From Natronohydrobacter sp. (GTDB lineage: Bacteria > Pseudomonadota > Alphaproteobacteria > Rhodobacterales > Rhodobacteraceae): a stretch of 5,657 nt of DNA. Below the pieces are notes generated by a model that ran no database searches, was not told the DNA's origin, and worked only from the letters and a program-made list of their open reading frames with translations. Where the stretch lies: assembly GCA_007118445.1 (NCBI GenBank), contig SKRP01000196.1:1-5657 (forward strand), written 5' to 3'. Positions 4,972-5,657 of this stretch are shown here, piece by piece (the stretch's first letter is position 1; each line of letters starts with the position of its first letter). The position numbers and the translations under genes are program-made.

Positions 4972-5657
4972 TCAGCCTTTCGCCGTGCGGCGCTTCTTGT
5001 CCGGGTCGTAGAAGGGCATGGAATGCGCCACACAGGGAATTTCCCCGTCAGCATTCTTCACAACCATTTTCGTGCCATCGACAGCGCAATCCACCGGCAT
5101 CCGGGCAATGCCGATATTGTGCTTGTTGAGCGGGGAATACATCGCCACGGTCACGACACCGACCTGCTTGCCATCCTTCATCAGCGCCGCACCTTCATCC
5201 GCAGGTGTGGTGCCTTCCAGCTTCACGCCGTAGATCTTGAAGCGCTCCTTGCCTTTCAGGCGGTAATGCTCTTCTGCACCCCGGAACCCGGTCTTGCCCT
5301 TGGACACAGTGAAATCCAGCCCCAGTTCCCAGAGCGTGTCACCGCATTTCTCATCCTCGAACGGGTACATATCGGAATTGTCGTAAGGGTAGAACAACAG
5401 GTAGCTTTCCGCGCGCAGCAGATCAAGCGTGGTAAAGCGGGTGGGAATAATCCCCATCGGCGCGCCTTTCTCGACCAACGCATCCCAGATCTCGACCGCA
5501 TCCTGCGCGCGGCAGAAAATCTCGTAGCCGCGCTCGCCGGTATAGCCGGTGCGCGAAATCATCACCGGCTTGTCCCAAAGCATGGTCTGCACATGCGAGA
5601 AATAGGCCAGATCGCGGATGCCCGGCACGCCCTGCGCTTCCAGGAAATCCACTGCCA
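4972..5657 (-). CDS. dmmD: GcvT-like aminomethyltransferase / folate-binding protein (DmmD-like), 5' end beyond window
   Basis: The frame is open from the right edge to a TGA at 4972-4974, giving about 228 C-terminal residues. The family is usually about 370 residues, so roughly the N-terminal 140 are missing; the GTG at 5652 is internal. Family motifs are SRTGYTGERGYEIF (the GYTGExGxE folate-site region of GcvT), TTLDLLRAESYLLF, and a C-terminal aminomethyltransferase domain (KGKTGFRGAEEHYRLKG, then EGTTPADEGAALMKDGKQVG). The classical relative transfers the aminomethyl carbon to tetrahydrofolate in glycine cleavage. Next to dmmABC, the likely role is to capture the formaldehyde released from dimethylamine on tetrahydrofolate, giving 5,10-methylene-THF. 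The dmmDABC gene order supports this. A GcvT or dimethylglycine/dimethylsulfoniopropionate-demethylase relative acting on another methylated compound remains possible because the N-terminal half is not visible. It is followed immediately by an intrinsic terminator. Confidence 0.8.
   Translation of the reverse strand, partial: AVDFLEAQGVPGIRDLAYFSHVQTMLWDKPVMISRTGYTGERGYEIFCRAQDAVEIWDALVEKGAPMGIIPTRFTTLDLLRAESYLLFYPYDNSDMYPFEDEKCGDTLWELGLDFTVSKGKTGFRGAEEHYRLKGKERFKIYGVKLEGTTPADEGAALMKDGKQVGVVTVAMYSPLNKHNIGIARMPVDCAVDGTKMVVKNADGEIPCVAHSMPFYDPDKKRRTAKG

Noticed and set aside
4283..5011. A 242-codon plus-strand open frame opposite dmmA.
   Set aside because: It is a shadow of dmmA that runs through the terminator hairpin, with no family features.
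4842..5054. A 70-codon minus-strand frame spanning the dmmD-dmmA gap, considered as a leader peptide.
   Set aside because: It starts inside dmmD, reads through the terminator and ends inside dmmA in another frame. I see no convincing ribosome binding site and no regulatory codon run.
1..5657. A search for mobile elements, tRNAs, CRISPR repeats, attachment sites or a defence system.
   Set aside because: No direct repeats, transposase-like frames, clover-leaf structures or compositional islands are visible. The window is fully explained by catabolic and regulatory genes.

Overview
The window looks like a chromosomal segment of an alphaproteobacterium of the Rhodobacterales/roseobacter type. 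I infer this from the high GC content, the near absence of TTA, CTA and TCA sense codons, and a gene set for methylated-amine catabolism whose order I recall from that group. Nothing in it looks mobile or foreign: there are no insertion sequences, tRNAs, CRISPR repeats or compositional breaks.

Layout, left to right. (1) Bases 1-495 (+): the 3' part of a gene for a sarcosine-oxidase gamma-subunit family protein. This could be the gamma subunit of sarcosine oxidase (SoxG) or the related subunit of N-methylglutamate dehydrogenase (MgdD). (2) 470-1531 (-): an AraC-type activator with an N-terminal DJ-1/PfpI (GATase1-like) domain, of the GbdR/GlxA type. Its 3' end overlaps the first gene tail to tail by 26 bp. 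(3) 1588-2250 (+): an XRE-type helix-turn-helix regulator with a C-terminal cupin domain. It is divergent from the AraC gene across 56 bp. (4) 5657-2253 (-): a four-gene cluster read right to left. It comprises a GcvT-like folate-binding protein (3' part only), a small zinc-ribbon protein (DmmA family), an FMN/NAD(P)/2Fe-2S reductase (DmmB) and a DUF3445 haem-dependent oxidative N-demethylase (DmmC). This matches the dmmDABC order of dimethylamine monooxygenase.

How the genes work together (family knowledge plus inference). The reductase passes electrons from NAD(P)H through FMN and 2Fe-2S to the haem subunit. That subunit oxidatively demethylates dimethylamine to monomethylamine and formaldehyde, and the GcvT-like protein probably captures the formaldehyde on tetrahydrofolate. 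Monomethylamine would then enter the gamma-glutamylmethylamide / N-methylglutamate route, whose last enzyme is a sarcosine-oxidase-like heterotetramer. That would explain the gene at the left edge. The two regulators in the middle are natural candidates to control the flanking catabolic genes.

The most interesting non-coding element is a textbook intrinsic terminator on the minus strand (4930-4963), between dmmD and dmmA. It implies that the folate-binding subunit and the monooxygenase subunits are not expressed as a simple uniform operon. The window is gene-dense. The only gaps are 56 bp (1532-1587), 2 bp (2251-2252), 12 bp (3321-3332) and 71 bp (4901-4971). The system is known, not new; the novelty is in the details listed as findings.
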